From the NCBI GenBank assembly GCA_030849945.1, contig JAVDKK010000002.1:186001-250000 (forward strand): a stretch of DNA of 64,000 bases, read 5' to 3'. This DNA is from Schauerella fraxinea. Lineage in GTDB: Bacteria > Pseudomonadota > Gammaproteobacteria > Burkholderiales > Burkholderiaceae_B. The notes under the pieces were generated by a model, which worked only from the letters and a program-made list of their open reading frames with translations, had not been told where the DNA came from and did no database searches. Shown here one piece after another: positions 40,925-49,835 of the stretch; the stretch's first letter is position 1, and the number at the start of each line of letters is the position of its first letter. A program made the position numbers and the translations under genes.

Positions 40925-42895
40925 TCAATAATCTTTAACGTGGTGAAACTGCATCAGGTAAAGCGCGGCGGTGCGGCGTGCAGTATCGACGATGCGGCGT
41001 TCGGCCGAACCGTCGGGGTCGCAGTCCAATGCCAGTTCGACGGCCGTAAGCCACTCTTCCAGGTGATGCTCGTCATTATGACCGTGATATTCGAGGAAGC
41101 GGAAGGCATCCGGCGGCAGCGGTACGCTGGCTTTGAGCAATGGCAGCAACGCCGGCACGATGCGTTGCCCGGTGCCTTCGATAATGTAGATCGCGCCAAG
41201 CAGACCGATCGGATCGCGCGTGGCGGCCAGGGAATGCAGGTACGCGTTCAACGCTTCACCACCCGGGTTGCGGCGCAGGTTGTCGATATTCTGCTCGGTG
41301 CCGCCCGCCTTGTGGTAATCGCTGAACAGGATTTTGAAGTCGTCCTGCTCTTCGCCGGCATGGCCGCTGATCAGCGCGGCCAGCGGCGCGTACGCGTCGG
41401 ACAACGATTCGGCGCCTTCACGCATCCACTTCGAGCCTTCGCGCACCTGCGGAATCCAGTTGGCCATCCAATTCACATAATCGCTGGTCTCGAAGCGGCG
41501 TTCACGCAAGGTGCGCACGAGCGGCGTGCGCCAGACGCGCGATCGGTAGTCTTGCCAGATCGAGGCGAGTTCGGTGAGCAGTTGCCCCAGGCCTTCGGGC
41601 GCTTGTGCGGGGTCGTGCGGCGGGGCGATGGCGTCGGCGTCAAGCGACAAGCTATCGCCCGCATGCGTCGTCGAGATCGCAGCCGAAGCCGATGCCGAAG
41701 ATGCATCTGAAGTCGGGGAAGTGCCCGCAGCTCGCGTGCGCGCACCAGCCACCGGCTGATCGTCAGCTTCCACCTCAAACAGCATATACGCCGTGGTAAA
41801 CCGGCCCGACTCAGGGATGTAGCAGAAGATCTGTTCGCCGGGCTTTACCGTTTTGGTCTGCAGAAATTCGGCCAGCATGATCATGATCGATGCCGCGCCG
41901 GTATTGCCGCGCCAGGCCAGATTGCTGAACCAGCGCTCGCGCGGGATCGACAAACCGGCCTGTTCCATTAGATTCTCGACGACCGGGATGAATTTCTCGG
42001 ACGAGTAGTGGCACAGGAAATGATTGATGCGGGTGGGGTCCACCCACTTGTCGCGCACGAGTTTGGCGTACTCGTGAATGCTGATATCGAACAAGTGCGG
42101 CAGGAGGCGGATGTCTTGCCGCAACGACAACGCGCCGTCGGCTTCCGCGTCCGTCCACGACGGGTAATCGAGGTGCGCTTTCTGGCGATCGGCCGTGAGC
42201 CCCAATTGCATGCACACCGGATAATCGCCTGAGAAGGTGCGGTGATGCACGAACTTGAGTTTGATGCGTACGCCGGGCGCAATGCTGGCGGTTTGATGCG
42301 AGCCGTCACCCAACAGCACCGCACCTGCGCCATCGGACAGCATCCAACGCAGGAAGTGGGCATCGAAGTCCGCGTCGTAGCCGCGCGACGCAAAGCGCGA
42401 ACGCTTGAACAAGCGCGAGGGCAATTCGCTGGCCACGGCCAGGCTCAGGCGATGCGAGCCCAGTTCGATGCCTTGCGCTGCCGCCTGAATCGCCGAGACG
42501 CCGGCGGCGCAGATGCCATGAATCGACGCCGTTTCCATCGGCGGCGCGGCCAGTTCGCCCTGGATCATGTTGGCGAATCCCGGCATCAATGTGTCGCCGC
42601 CGGATGAACCGCTGGCCAGATACGACACGGCCGAGAGATCGGTTTGGGCACGCTGCAGGCAATCGCGGATCGCGTTGGAGGCCAAGGCCGCGTTGGTCAT
42701 CACGGTATTGCCTTGCGTATCGATGGCGTAATAACGCTGCTTGATGCCGTTCTCGGCCAGGATCCGCGACTTGATGCGCGATGAGATCCGGTTCAACGGC
42801 GCAATATAGTCGTCCATGCGATCGTTATCGACGGGCTCGCCCGGCATGAAATAACTGGCGCTCTGAAGATACACGCGGTCAAAGGCGGTAGGCAT
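40925..42895 (-). CDS. ketoacyl synthase III fused to a heme-oxygenase-like (diiron) domain
   Basis: A 656-residue two-domain protein. Residues 1-375 form a thiolase-fold KAS III with the full triad C129 (SIHGICAAGVSA), H296 (FLCHYSSEKF) and N331 (RGNTGAAS), of the StlD/DarB-like type. A Ser/Ala-rich linker spans about 378-435. Residues 436-650 look like a heme-oxygenase-like diiron domain: E573 (IIEGTGQR) and H604-x3-D608-x2-H611 (EYHGHNDEHHLEEW) fit its metal pattern, though the first-helix ligands are not assigned. It could condense two acyl units and then oxidise the product. The next gene overlaps or follows within a few bases. Confidence 0.82.
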   Translation of the reverse strand: MPTAFDRVYLQSASYFMPGEPVDNDRMDDYIAPLNRISSRIKSRILAENGIKQRYYAIDTQGNTVMTNAALASNAIRDCLQRAQTDLSAVSYLASGSSGGDTLMPGFANMIQGELAAPPMETASIHGICAAGVSAIQAAAQGIELGSHRLSLAVASELPSRLFKRSRFASRGYDADFDAHFLRWMLSDGAGAVLLGDGSHQTASIAPGVRIKLKFVHHRTFSGDYPVCMQLGLTADRQKAHLDYPSWTDAEADGALSLRQDIRLLPHLFDISIHEYAKLVRDKWVDPTRINHFLCHYSSEKFIPVVENLMEQAGLSIPRERWFSNLAWRGNTGAASIMIMLAEFLQTKTVKPGEQIFCYIPESGRFTTAYMLFEVEADDQPVAGARTRAAGTSPTSDASSASASAAISTTHAGDSLSLDADAIAPPHDPAQAPEGLGQLLTELASIWQDYRSRVWRTPLVRTLRERRFETSDYVNWMANWIPQVREGSKWMREGAESLSDAYAPLAALISGHAGEEQDDFKILFSDYHKAGGTEQNIDNLRRNPGGEALNAYLHSLAATRDPIGLLGAIYIIEGTGQRIVPALLPLLKASVPLPPDAFRFLEYHGHNDEHHLEEWLTAVELALDCDPDGSAERRIVDTARRTAALYLMQFHHVKDY

Positions 42896-42907
42896 GAAAA
42901 TTCGCTT

Positions 42908-43870
42908 CTAAAAGACAATAGGGCGGACAGCGGCGGGCGCAGGCTGTGGCGACATGAGTGAACGGCTGCGGTAGCGCGCCATCACGGTGCCCAGCACGAA
43001 CACCCGCGTCATATAAGGCACAAGGCCGGATTCGTTGAGCGTGGGATCGACGCGATGGCGATACCGATCGCGATGCAGATGCGTGAGTTCGGCCCAGTGC
43101 GTCCGTGAATGTTCGTGGTGCGCGGTGTGCAAACCGATATTGAAGAGCAGGGGATTGACCAGCCCTTCGAAATTGCGCGCGTAATTCAGCGGTCCCTGTT
43201 GGATCTTTTCGCCATCGGGGCCCGATACTCGGCCATGCGCCGAGCCGTCGGCATGCGCATGCTGCAGATAATTGGTCGCCAACAGCCAATGCAATCCGTG
43301 CAGTTGCGGAATGATGACGTAGACCAAACCTTTGACCGGATCGGCGATCAATACACCGCCCCACAGCGTTAACCAGACGGCATACTGCGCCATGCAGTAG
43401 CGCCACACACCGGGCCAGTGCCGGCGCAGGCTGCTCAGCCAACCAAGAATATGCGGATAGAGTGCAATCCCCGCTTGCAAGGGATGCAGCAGATACCCCA
43501 GCAGATGATTGGTGTCGCCACCGAAGCGATACGTGCGCGCGACGTCTTGCGGGCCATGCTTATAGCGATGATGATTGCCCACATGCGCGGGATAAAACAC
43601 ACATGTGGGATGCCCCTGCAGCAGCGTGATCCAGAAATCGGTCAGTCGATTGGCCCAGCGCCCATGCCACATCCGTCTATGGGTATGGTTATGGTGAATG
43701 ACACCGATACCCAGCGTCAAAAATAGCAGTACGCCATAAAGCACGAACGAAAATCCGTGCGCCCACATCCAGACGACGAGCGCCGGATAGGCCACGAGAT
43801 ACGCCAGGCTTTGCCAATCGCGCCAGTGGCGCAGCCGCGGCAAACGATGGCGAACGGTTAACGCACTCAC
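42908..43870 (-). CDS. fatty acid desaturase family protein
   Basis: A 320-residue membrane desaturase/hydroxylase. Histidine boxes are HHNHTH (59-64), HVGNHHRYKHG (96-106) and a C-terminal HTAHHEH, the eight-histidine diiron signature. About four hydrophobic spans. The GTG start at 43870 is chosen because it forms a GTGA overlap with the upstream gene; a longer frame to 44002 overlaps it heavily. Lies between the sterol-desaturase-like gene and the ketosynthase fusion, implying oxidation of the same acyl product. Confidence 0.83.
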   Translation of the reverse strand: MSALTVRHRLPRLRHWRDWQSLAYLVAYPALVVWMWAHGFSFVLYGVLLFLTLGIGVIHHNHTHRRMWHGRWANRLTDFWITLLQGHPTCVFYPAHVGNHHRYKHGPQDVARTYRFGGDTNHLLGYLLHPLQAGIALYPHILGWLSSLRRHWPGVWRYCMAQYAVWLTLWGGVLIADPVKGLVYVIIPQLHGLHWLLATNYLQHAHADGSAHGRVSGPDGEKIQQGPLNYARNFEGLVNPLLFNIGLHTAHHEHSRTHWAELTHLHRDRYRHRVDPTLNESGLVPYMTRVFVLGTVMARYRSRSLMSPQPAPAAVRPIVF

Positions 43871-44646
43871 GAGGTTGAACTGCCGTGCGTCTCCCGCCGG
43901 CGAAATGCGTCGATCTGGCCATGCGCCGCATCGCCGTCCAGACGCGTGCGAAACAGGCGATCCATAAACGTGAACTGAAAACCGAAATTGCCGTTGTAGC
44001 AAGCGTGATGCAAATGATGGCGGCGGCTTGCGGCAAACCAGTGCGCGTAGGACACACGGGTAAAGAAGTCGTAGTTGGCGTGACCGATGCAGTTGAAGAA
44101 CAGACTGAATACCGGCACGGACGCCAGCGACCAGAAACTGAAATCGTGCACGATCATCGGCAGCAGAATGACGTTGCCGAGCATCAGCGCTTCGATCGGA
44201 TGAAAGCTGTAGGTGGCAAACGGCGTGGTGACCACCGAGCGGTGGTGCGGCAGATGAAACTTGCGCAGCAATTTGGTGTGCAGCAGGCGGTGATTGATCC
44301 AGAAATGGATGTCGTTCCAGATCACCAGCGCGAGGATTTCAAGCGCGATGCGCGTGCCGCTGGCATTGGGCGTGAGATGGGCCCAGCCCAATTGCAGCAA
44401 TCCCCACGGGAAAATCATGCCGGTGCCGAAGAGCAGGATCGACAATGCCGACTGCTGCAGTTCGCGTTTCAACTGGCCCGGCGCCAGCGGACGGGGGTCG
44501 AGTACACGGCCGATGCCCATCGCCGGCAGCAGTTTATGTGTCAGCAGCCACATCGCGCTGCCGAAGAGCAGGTAGATGCCACCGAAGAATGCCAGTCCCC
44601 ACAGCATGACCTGCCAGGCCGAGAGCGATTGAAACGCGAGTCCCAT
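43867..44646 (-). CDS. sterol desaturase/fatty acid hydroxylase superfamily protein
   Basis: A 259-residue integral membrane protein with about four spans and the diiron histidine boxes HFWINHRLLHT, HLPHHR and HRRHHLHH. This superfamily hydroxylates or desaturates lipid chains using O2 and an external electron donor. It is the first gene of the four-gene minus-strand cluster (sterol-desaturase-like, desaturase, ketosynthase fusion, hypothetical). The substrate is probably an acyl chain rather than a sterol, since bacteria of this type rarely make sterols. Confidence 0.84.
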   Translation of the reverse strand: MGLAFQSLSAWQVMLWGLAFFGGIYLLFGSAMWLLTHKLLPAMGIGRVLDPRPLAPGQLKRELQQSALSILLFGTGMIFPWGLLQLGWAHLTPNASGTRIALEILALVIWNDIHFWINHRLLHTKLLRKFHLPHHRSVVTTPFATYSFHPIEALMLGNVILLPMIVHDFSFWSLASVPVFSLFFNCIGHANYDFFTRVSYAHWFAASRRHHLHHACYNGNFGFQFTFMDRLFRTRLDGDAAHGQIDAFRRRETHGSSTS

Positions 44647-44838
44647 GGTGTCGCAGTGCGCTTATAAGAGTGTTAGCGCGCGATCATATACAAAGGCGCT
44701 CACCGGCGGCGGCTTGCTTACAAATTGCGACGAGCGGCATGGGATGGGGGAGTCCGACGGGGCGGTCCAACGGCTCATTCAACGGCCGCAGTCAACCTGT
44801 AACGGCGGCAATATGCGTGTACGGGCCGCGACACCGGT

Positions 44839-46008
44839 CTAGAGATGCGTCGCGCCATAGAGCGCCTTCACAAGATCGGTCTGCGTGATGATGCCGGCCA
44901 GCTTGTCGTGGTGGTCGACGATGGGAATGTGATGATGGCCCCCGTCGGCGAAGAGCGGAACCAGTTCCGTGAGGTGCCGATCCACCGTCAGCTTGCGCAC
45001 GTGCGTGGTCATGATCTGGCCGATGACTTCCGGTTTTTCCGAATGCACGCGGCCGCTCGGCGTGACCAGGCGGCGCAGCCTGCCGTGAATGCCGCGCGGT
45101 TTATCCATGCCGGCATGCCGCATGAAATCGGCCACCGTCACGATGCCGACGATACGTCCAACGCGATCCACCACCGGAAGCGCCTTGATGCGGCGTTTTT
45201 GCATGACCGACCATGCCTGATCCAGCGGCGTACCGAAGTTTGCGGTTTGAACGTCTCGCGCCATGATATCGGCGCAGCGCAAGTCGCCGAATTTTCGCTG
45301 GAAAGCCGCCGCTTCGGCATGGCGTAGCAACGTCTCGAGCTCATCGCGATTGACGTCGACAACCTGGTTGTAATGCTCGAGTGCAGCGTTCAGGTCGGCC
45401 GTGGTGAAGCGCGTGTTCGGCTCGGTGCCGGGCGCCGATTTGGGCGCTGCCGCCACGTGCGGATAGCGGCGACCCGTCATCGCGTTGTAGAACATGCCTG
45501 CCGCGACGATCAGCACGCAGTTGGCCAAAACAGGAAACAGCACAAAGTGCAGATCGACGCCGGCCATCGCGGCCAGCAGTGCCGCGGCACCCCCTGGCGG
45601 ATGCAGGCAACGCAGGGCAAACATCACGCCGATCGCCACGCCCACCGCCGCGGCGCCGGCCCAGGCGGGATCCGGGATCAGCATTGCACACAAGGCGCCG
45701 ATCAATGCCGACAGCGTATTGCCGCCTATTACCGCCCACGGCTGGGCAAGTGGGCTTGAAGGCACTGCAAAAATCAGAACGGCACTGGCGCCGATGGGCG
45801 CGACGAGCCAAGGTGACGTGGCATCGCTACCCACAAACCAAAGGCAGAGCCATGCCGTCAATGCAATACCGATTGCCGCACCGAGCGCGGCCCTGAAGCG
45901 CTCACGGCCATTGACGTGAAGCGGTTGTGGCCAGAGGGCACCGACGAATGTGGAGAGCTTCAAAGTGAGCGACTGAAACGTGGGGCAGTGACCGCGGAAA
46001 TATAGCAT
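44839..46008 (-). CDS. HPP family membrane protein with two C-terminal CBS domains
   Basis: A 389-residue protein. The N-terminal membrane domain (about 35-190) has four hydrophobic spans and the namesake CLHPPGGAAALLAAM. Two CBS repeats follow (about 240-385): MARDVQTANFGTPLDQA and MTTHVRKLTVDRHLTELVPLF are their starts. Some HPP proteins, such as plant plastid NITR2, carry nitrite. CBS pairs sense adenosyl ligands. It lies 4 bases downstream of norR on the same strand, pointing to a nitrogen-oxide role (inference). Confidence 0.83.
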   Translation of the reverse strand: MLYFRGHCPTFQSLTLKLSTFVGALWPQPLHVNGRERFRAALGAAIGIALTAWLCLWFVGSDATSPWLVAPIGASAVLIFAVPSSPLAQPWAVIGGNTLSALIGALCAMLIPDPAWAGAAAVGVAIGVMFALRCLHPPGGAAALLAAMAGVDLHFVLFPVLANCVLIVAAGMFYNAMTGRRYPHVAAAPKSAPGTEPNTRFTTADLNAALEHYNQVVDVNRDELETLLRHAEAAAFQRKFGDLRCADIMARDVQTANFGTPLDQAWSVMQKRRIKALPVVDRVGRIVGIVTVADFMRHAGMDKPRGIHGRLRRLVTPSGRVHSEKPEVIGQIMTTHVRKLTVDRHLTELVPLFADGGHHHIPIVDHHDKLAGIITQTDLVKALYGATHL

Positions 46009-46012
46009 TCAC

Positions 46013-47629
46013 TCATCGACGCTTTTCCTTGGTACTGCTGCCCGCGTTCAAACCAAGCCGTGAGATCAATCGCGCCAGATTGGCTCGGTCTATCGTCAGC
46101 GCCCGGGCCGCTGCAGCGAGGTTGCCGTGATGCTGCCCGAGCGTGCGTTCGATCAGGCGCCGCTGAAACGCATCCACTTCGGCGCGCAAGTCGAGGGTGT
46201 GCGGCCCCACGTGTTCGAGGTCCAATGCGTGAGGACCGTCGCCATTGCTGTCGCCGGGAGCGGGCGAGCGTGCGATATCGAGATCCGCCACCTCGAGGGT
46301 GAGGATGTCTGAACGCAGCGTTGCCGTACTGGCACGCACATGTCGACCCATGGTCTTCAACGCGGCGCGCGCGATCAGATACTCCAACTCGCGCACATTG
46401 CCGGGCCATGCATGCGCCAACAATACCTGCTGCGCGTTGGCCGATAGACGCAGGCCGCGCAATCCCATGCGCCGCCGGTTCTCTTCGATGAAGGTGCCGG
46501 CAAGCAGCAGGACGTCTTGCCCGCGATCCCGCAGGGGTGGCACGTGCAGCGGATACACGCTCAGCCGATGATACAGATCGGCGCGAATGCGTCCCGCACG
46601 CACCTCGCTCGCCAGATCGCGGTTGGTTGCGGCAAGCAGTCGAACATCGGCGTGATGCTCGCGATCCGAACCGATGCGTTGCAGTTGCCCATCCTGCAGC
46701 ACGCGCAGTAGTTTGGCCTGCGCAGCAAGCGGCAGTTCACCCACCTCATCGAGGAAAAGCGTGCCGTGATGCGCCATTTCGAACTTGCCATGCCGATCGC
46801 CGGTTGCACCCGAAAAGGCGCCCCGCACATGTCCGAAGAGCTCGCTCTCGACCAGATTGTCCGGCAACGCCGCACAGTTCACACTGACGAATACGCCAGC
46901 CGTGCGCGATGACTGGGCGTGCAGTTGGCGCGCAACGAGTTCTTTGCCGACACCGGTTTCGCCCGTGATGAGCACCGTAAGATCGCTCGGGGCAACCAAG
47001 TCGATTTCCGAGATGAGTTGCCGGAAGGCGGGGCTGTTTCCGGCCAAAGTGTGCCTGATGGGGCTGGCCGCGAGCCGGTGGGCCTCGGCTTTGCGGCGTT
47101 CGTCTTCGACGGATCGCGTGAGCAGGTGCAAGCGCGCCGTTGCTGCGACCGTGGCGCACGCCAAGCCGGCGAAGGTATTCAAAATTTTCAGGTCTGCTGC
47201 GGAAAACCGGCCGGCATCCAGTGCATCGAGCGTGAGCACGCCCCAGGTGGCATGGCCCACGCGCAGCACGCAGCCGATGCAGTCATGTACCGCCAGATCG
47301 CCACTCGCGCCTTCGACGAGACCATCGTAGGGATCCGGCAAGCCGCAGTCGGCAGGGAAACGGATGGCATGCGGTGCATTGAGGATGGCTTGCAGGCGGG
47401 GATGCGCATTAACAAGAAAGCGCCGTCCCAGCGTATCGGGGCTGAGCCCATGCACGGCGAGCGGCATCAATACATCCGCTTCCAAATGCAAGAGTGCGAT
47501 CGCGTCGCAGGGCAGAAGGCGTCGAAGCGCCTCGAGCAATCGCTGATAGCGCAACTCTGGCGCGATCTCGCTCGCCAAATCTGCGATGAGCGGCGCAAGC
47601 GCATCCAAAGTTTCCGCGGTGCGTGTCAT
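46013..47629 (-). CDS. norR: nitric oxide-responsive sigma-54 activator NorR
   Basis: A 538-residue enhancer-binding protein. The N-terminal GAF domain (about 15-180) would hold the NO-sensing iron. The AAA+ domain has Walker A GETGVGKE, the sigma-54 contact loop GAFSGATGD (canonical GAFTGA with T to S) and Walker B TLFLDEVGELP. The C-terminal Fis-type helix-turn-helix reads LAAAARALTIDRANLARLISRLG. It is divergent from hmp, with a sigma-54 promoter and a NorR-like site between, matching the known norR-hmp arrangement of Ralstonia and relatives. Confidence 0.92.
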   Translation of the reverse strand: MTRTAETLDALAPLIADLASEIAPELRYQRLLEALRRLLPCDAIALLHLEADVLMPLAVHGLSPDTLGRRFLVNAHPRLQAILNAPHAIRFPADCGLPDPYDGLVEGASGDLAVHDCIGCVLRVGHATWGVLTLDALDAGRFSAADLKILNTFAGLACATVAATARLHLLTRSVEDERRKAEAHRLAASPIRHTLAGNSPAFRQLISEIDLVAPSDLTVLITGETGVGKELVARQLHAQSSRTAGVFVSVNCAALPDNLVESELFGHVRGAFSGATGDRHGKFEMAHHGTLFLDEVGELPLAAQAKLLRVLQDGQLQRIGSDREHHADVRLLAATNRDLASEVRAGRIRADLYHRLSVYPLHVPPLRDRGQDVLLLAGTFIEENRRRMGLRGLRLSANAQQVLLAHAWPGNVRELEYLIARAALKTMGRHVRASTATLRSDILTLEVADLDIARSPAPGDSNGDGPHALDLEHVGPHTLDLRAEVDAFQRRLIERTLGQHHGNLAAAARALTIDRANLARLISRLGLNAGSSTKEKRR

Positions 47630-47668
47630 ATTGACTTATGTGGTTGAATTATGAAGTCATTTTAGCAT

Positions 47669-47679
47669 GTCGAAAACAC
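47669..47679. promoter_or_regulatory. NorR-type binding site (GT-N7-AC)
   Basis: GT at 47669-47670 and AC at 47678-47679 are separated by seven bases (CGAAAAC), flanked to make ATGT...ACAT. This is the core of the NorR target GT-N7-AC. It lies about 50 bases upstream of the sigma-54 promoter of hmp, a proper enhancer distance. Other half-sites (GTCATT at 47656 and 47693) may be further contacts. Confidence 0.65.
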
Positions 47680-47720
47680 ATGGATAATTCATAGGTCATT
47701 GATTTAGAGGTGGTTTCCAG

Positions 47721-47737
47721 TTGGCATTCATCGTGCT
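47721..47737 (+). promoter_or_regulatory. sigma-54 (-24/-12) promoter of hmp
   Basis: TTGGCATTCATCGTGCT places GG and GC exactly ten bases apart, as in the consensus TGGCAC-N5-TTGC, and matches at TTGGCA and TGC. It lies 59 bases upstream of the hmp start. With divergent norR this predicts NO-induced expression dependent on RpoN. Confidence 0.78.
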
Positions 47738-47795
47738 TTGGTCTTGACACGGATTTACCCGGTAGTTCAAAAGCCATCCATTCGGGAGCACGATC

Positions 47796-48983
47796 ATGTT
47801 GACCTCTTCTCAACGCGCCATCATCACCGCCACGGTGCCATTATTGGAAACCGGTGGTGAAGCACTCACCACGCATTTCTACAGGACGATGCTTGCCGAG
47901 TACCCCGAGGTGCGACCGTTATTCAATCAGGCGCATCAGGCCAGCGGCGCACAGCCTCGCGCGCTTGCCAATGGGGTGCTGATGTATGCGCGCAATATCG
48001 ATCGACTCGAGGCGCTTGGGCCGCTCGCCGGACAGATCGTCAACAAGCATGTGGCGCTGCAGATTCAGCCCGAGCACTATCCCATCGTAGGCTCGTGCCT
48101 GTTGCGTGCGATTCGGGAAGTGCTGGGCGCCGAGATTGCCACCGATGCTGTCATCGATGCATGGGGTGCGGCTTATCAGCAACTCGCCGATATTCTCATC
48201 GCGGCAGAGCGTGATGCGTACGACGTGCTTGCGCAATCGCCGGGCGGCTGGCGTGGCGAGCGTAACTTCATCATTGAGCGAAAAGTGCCTGAGAGCGCAG
48301 AGATCACGTCTTTTTATCTCACCCCTCAAGACGGCAAACCCGTGGTCGATTTCAAACCTGGCCAGTACATCGGGATGCGTCTGGACGTGAGCGGCGAAGA
48401 GATTCGCCGTAATTATTCACTCTCGGCGGCAGCCGATGGGCGTGGCTATCGGATCAGTGTGAAGCGCGAGGCGAACGGCGTGGCGTCTACTTACCTGCAT
48501 GATGCCGTGCATGAGGGCGACACGATCGCGTTGTTTCCACCGGCAGGCGCTTTTACGCTTGGCGATAGCATTAAACCGCTGGTGCTGATCAGCGGCGGCG
48601 TCGGCATTACGCCCACGCTTGCCATGGCGCAAGCCGCACTGGCAGGCGCGCCACGACCGGTTGTGTTCATCCATTACGCACGCAACGCGCACGCTCACGC
48701 GTTTAGCAATGTGGTGCGAGACTGGGCGGCCGCGTTTCCGCATTTCCAGGCATTCTTTGTGTACGAACACGCTGACGTTACGCTGGCACGCCAGCCGGAT
48801 GCGGTTGGGCGTCCGGCGGTGGCGCATCTCGAGCAGTGGTTGCCGGCCGATCGCGACGTCGATGCCTACTTCTTGGGACCCAAGCCGTTTATGCGCGCGA
48901 TGAAGATCGCACTTCAGGAAATGGGTGTGCCGGACGCGCAAGCGCAGTATGAGTTTTTCGGTCCGGCCGAAGCGCTCGATTAA
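47796..48983 (+). CDS. hmp: flavohaemoglobin, nitric oxide dioxygenase
   Basis: A 395-residue Hmp, the usual length. The globin domain (1-140) has distal Y29 and proximal H85 (VNKHVALQI). It is followed by the FAD-binding barrel (PGQYIGMRL, RNYSLSAA) and the NAD domain (LVLISGGVGITPTLAM, YFLGPKPFMRAMK). It oxidises NO to nitrate with O2 and NADPH in the cytoplasm. GGGAG precedes the ATG. Expression should be controlled by NorR through the sigma-54 promoter upstream. Confidence 0.95.
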   Translation: MLTSSQRAIITATVPLLETGGEALTTHFYRTMLAEYPEVRPLFNQAHQASGAQPRALANGVLMYARNIDRLEALGPLAGQIVNKHVALQIQPEHYPIVGSCLLRAIREVLGAEIATDAVIDAWGAAYQQLADILIAAERDAYDVLAQSPGGWRGERNFIIERKVPESAEITSFYLTPQDGKPVVDFKPGQYIGMRLDVSGEEIRRNYSLSAAADGRGYRISVKREANGVASTYLHDAVHEGDTIALFPPAGAFTLGDSIKPLVLISGGVGITPTLAMAQAALAGAPRPVVFIHYARNAHAHAFSNVVRDWAAAFPHFQAFFVYEHADVTLARQPDAVGRPAVAHLEQWLPADRDVDAYFLGPKPFMRAMKIALQEMGVPDAQAQYEFFGPAEALD

Positions 48984-48988
48984 GGCAT

Positions 48989-49711
48989 TCACCGCGCCAC
49001 AAGCACCGGCTCCTTGCGAAACGCTTGCGGGAACGTCTTCGCGAGATTTTCCACCTTCGGCTTGTCGTTGATCACGATGTAGGGCTGATATGGGTTATTC
49101 ACCAGATAGTCCTGGTGATAATCCTCGGCCTTGTAGAAGCCCTTTAACGGCTCCGTCGTGGTGGCAATCTTCTTGGGGTACACGCCGGATTGATTCAACT
49201 GCTCGATGTATGCGGTAGCGACTTTCGCTTGCTCGGCGTTGGCCGGGAAGATGGTCGACCGGTATTGCGTTCCGGTATCCGGGCCTTGGCGGTTCAACTG
49301 CGTTGGATCGTGCGCCACAGAGAAGAAGATCTGCAGCAGCTGACCGTAGGTCACCACCGACGGATCGTAGGAAATTTCGACGGCTTCTGCGTGGCCGGTT
49401 TGACCGGAGCTGATCGTGCGATATTGCGCCGTTTTCTCGTCGCCGCCGGCGTAGCCCGACACGGCATTCTTCACGCCGTTGACGTGCTGAAATACGGCTT
49501 GCACGCCCCAGAAGCAGCCGCCTGCAATGACTGCTTTTTCGAGTGCCTTGCCGGACGTTTGCTCGTCGACTTTGGGTGGTGCGATGTTGTAGACGGTTTC
49601 GGATGCGCGACTGACCTGCCAAGCGCCGGCGAGCGCCACCGCCAATGCGGCCACGCCGCCAATTTGACGCCAGCGACTGGCGGACGATGCCGATTTGATT
49701 GCTACGCTCAT
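48989..49711 (-). CDS. msrA: peptide methionine sulfoxide reductase MsrA, exported form
   Basis: A 240-residue protein. A hydrophobic segment near residues 17-32 (GGVAALAVALAGAW) precedes the MsrA domain, so it is probably membrane-anchored or periplasmic. The catalytic cysteine is C66 in AGGCFWG, and SGQTGHAEAVEISYDP follows. It reduces the S-epimer of methionine sulfoxide. AGGAAG lies before ATG 49711. It is adjacent to exported MsrB, a Met-rich peptide and an MsrP-like enzyme, forming an envelope methionine-repair group. Confidence 0.9.
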   Translation of the reverse strand: MSVAIKSASSASRWRQIGGVAALAVALAGAWQVSRASETVYNIAPPKVDEQTSGKALEKAVIAGGCFWGVQAVFQHVNGVKNAVSGYAGGDEKTAQYRTISSGQTGHAEAVEISYDPSVVTYGQLLQIFFSVAHDPTQLNRQGPDTGTQYRSTIFPANAEQAKVATAYIEQLNQSGVYPKKIATTTEPLKGFYKAEDYHQDYLVNNPYQPYIVINDKPKVENLAKTFPQAFRKEPVLVAR

Positions 49712-49835
49712 GATGGACTTCCTTATTGATAGAAATTGCGGCGCGCGTGTTAATGATTGATTTGACGACTGGCTTGACGCTTCGGGCGTTGTGTTTTTGC
49801 CGTCGCGTTTCAAGCCGGGTATACCGAAGCCTTGA

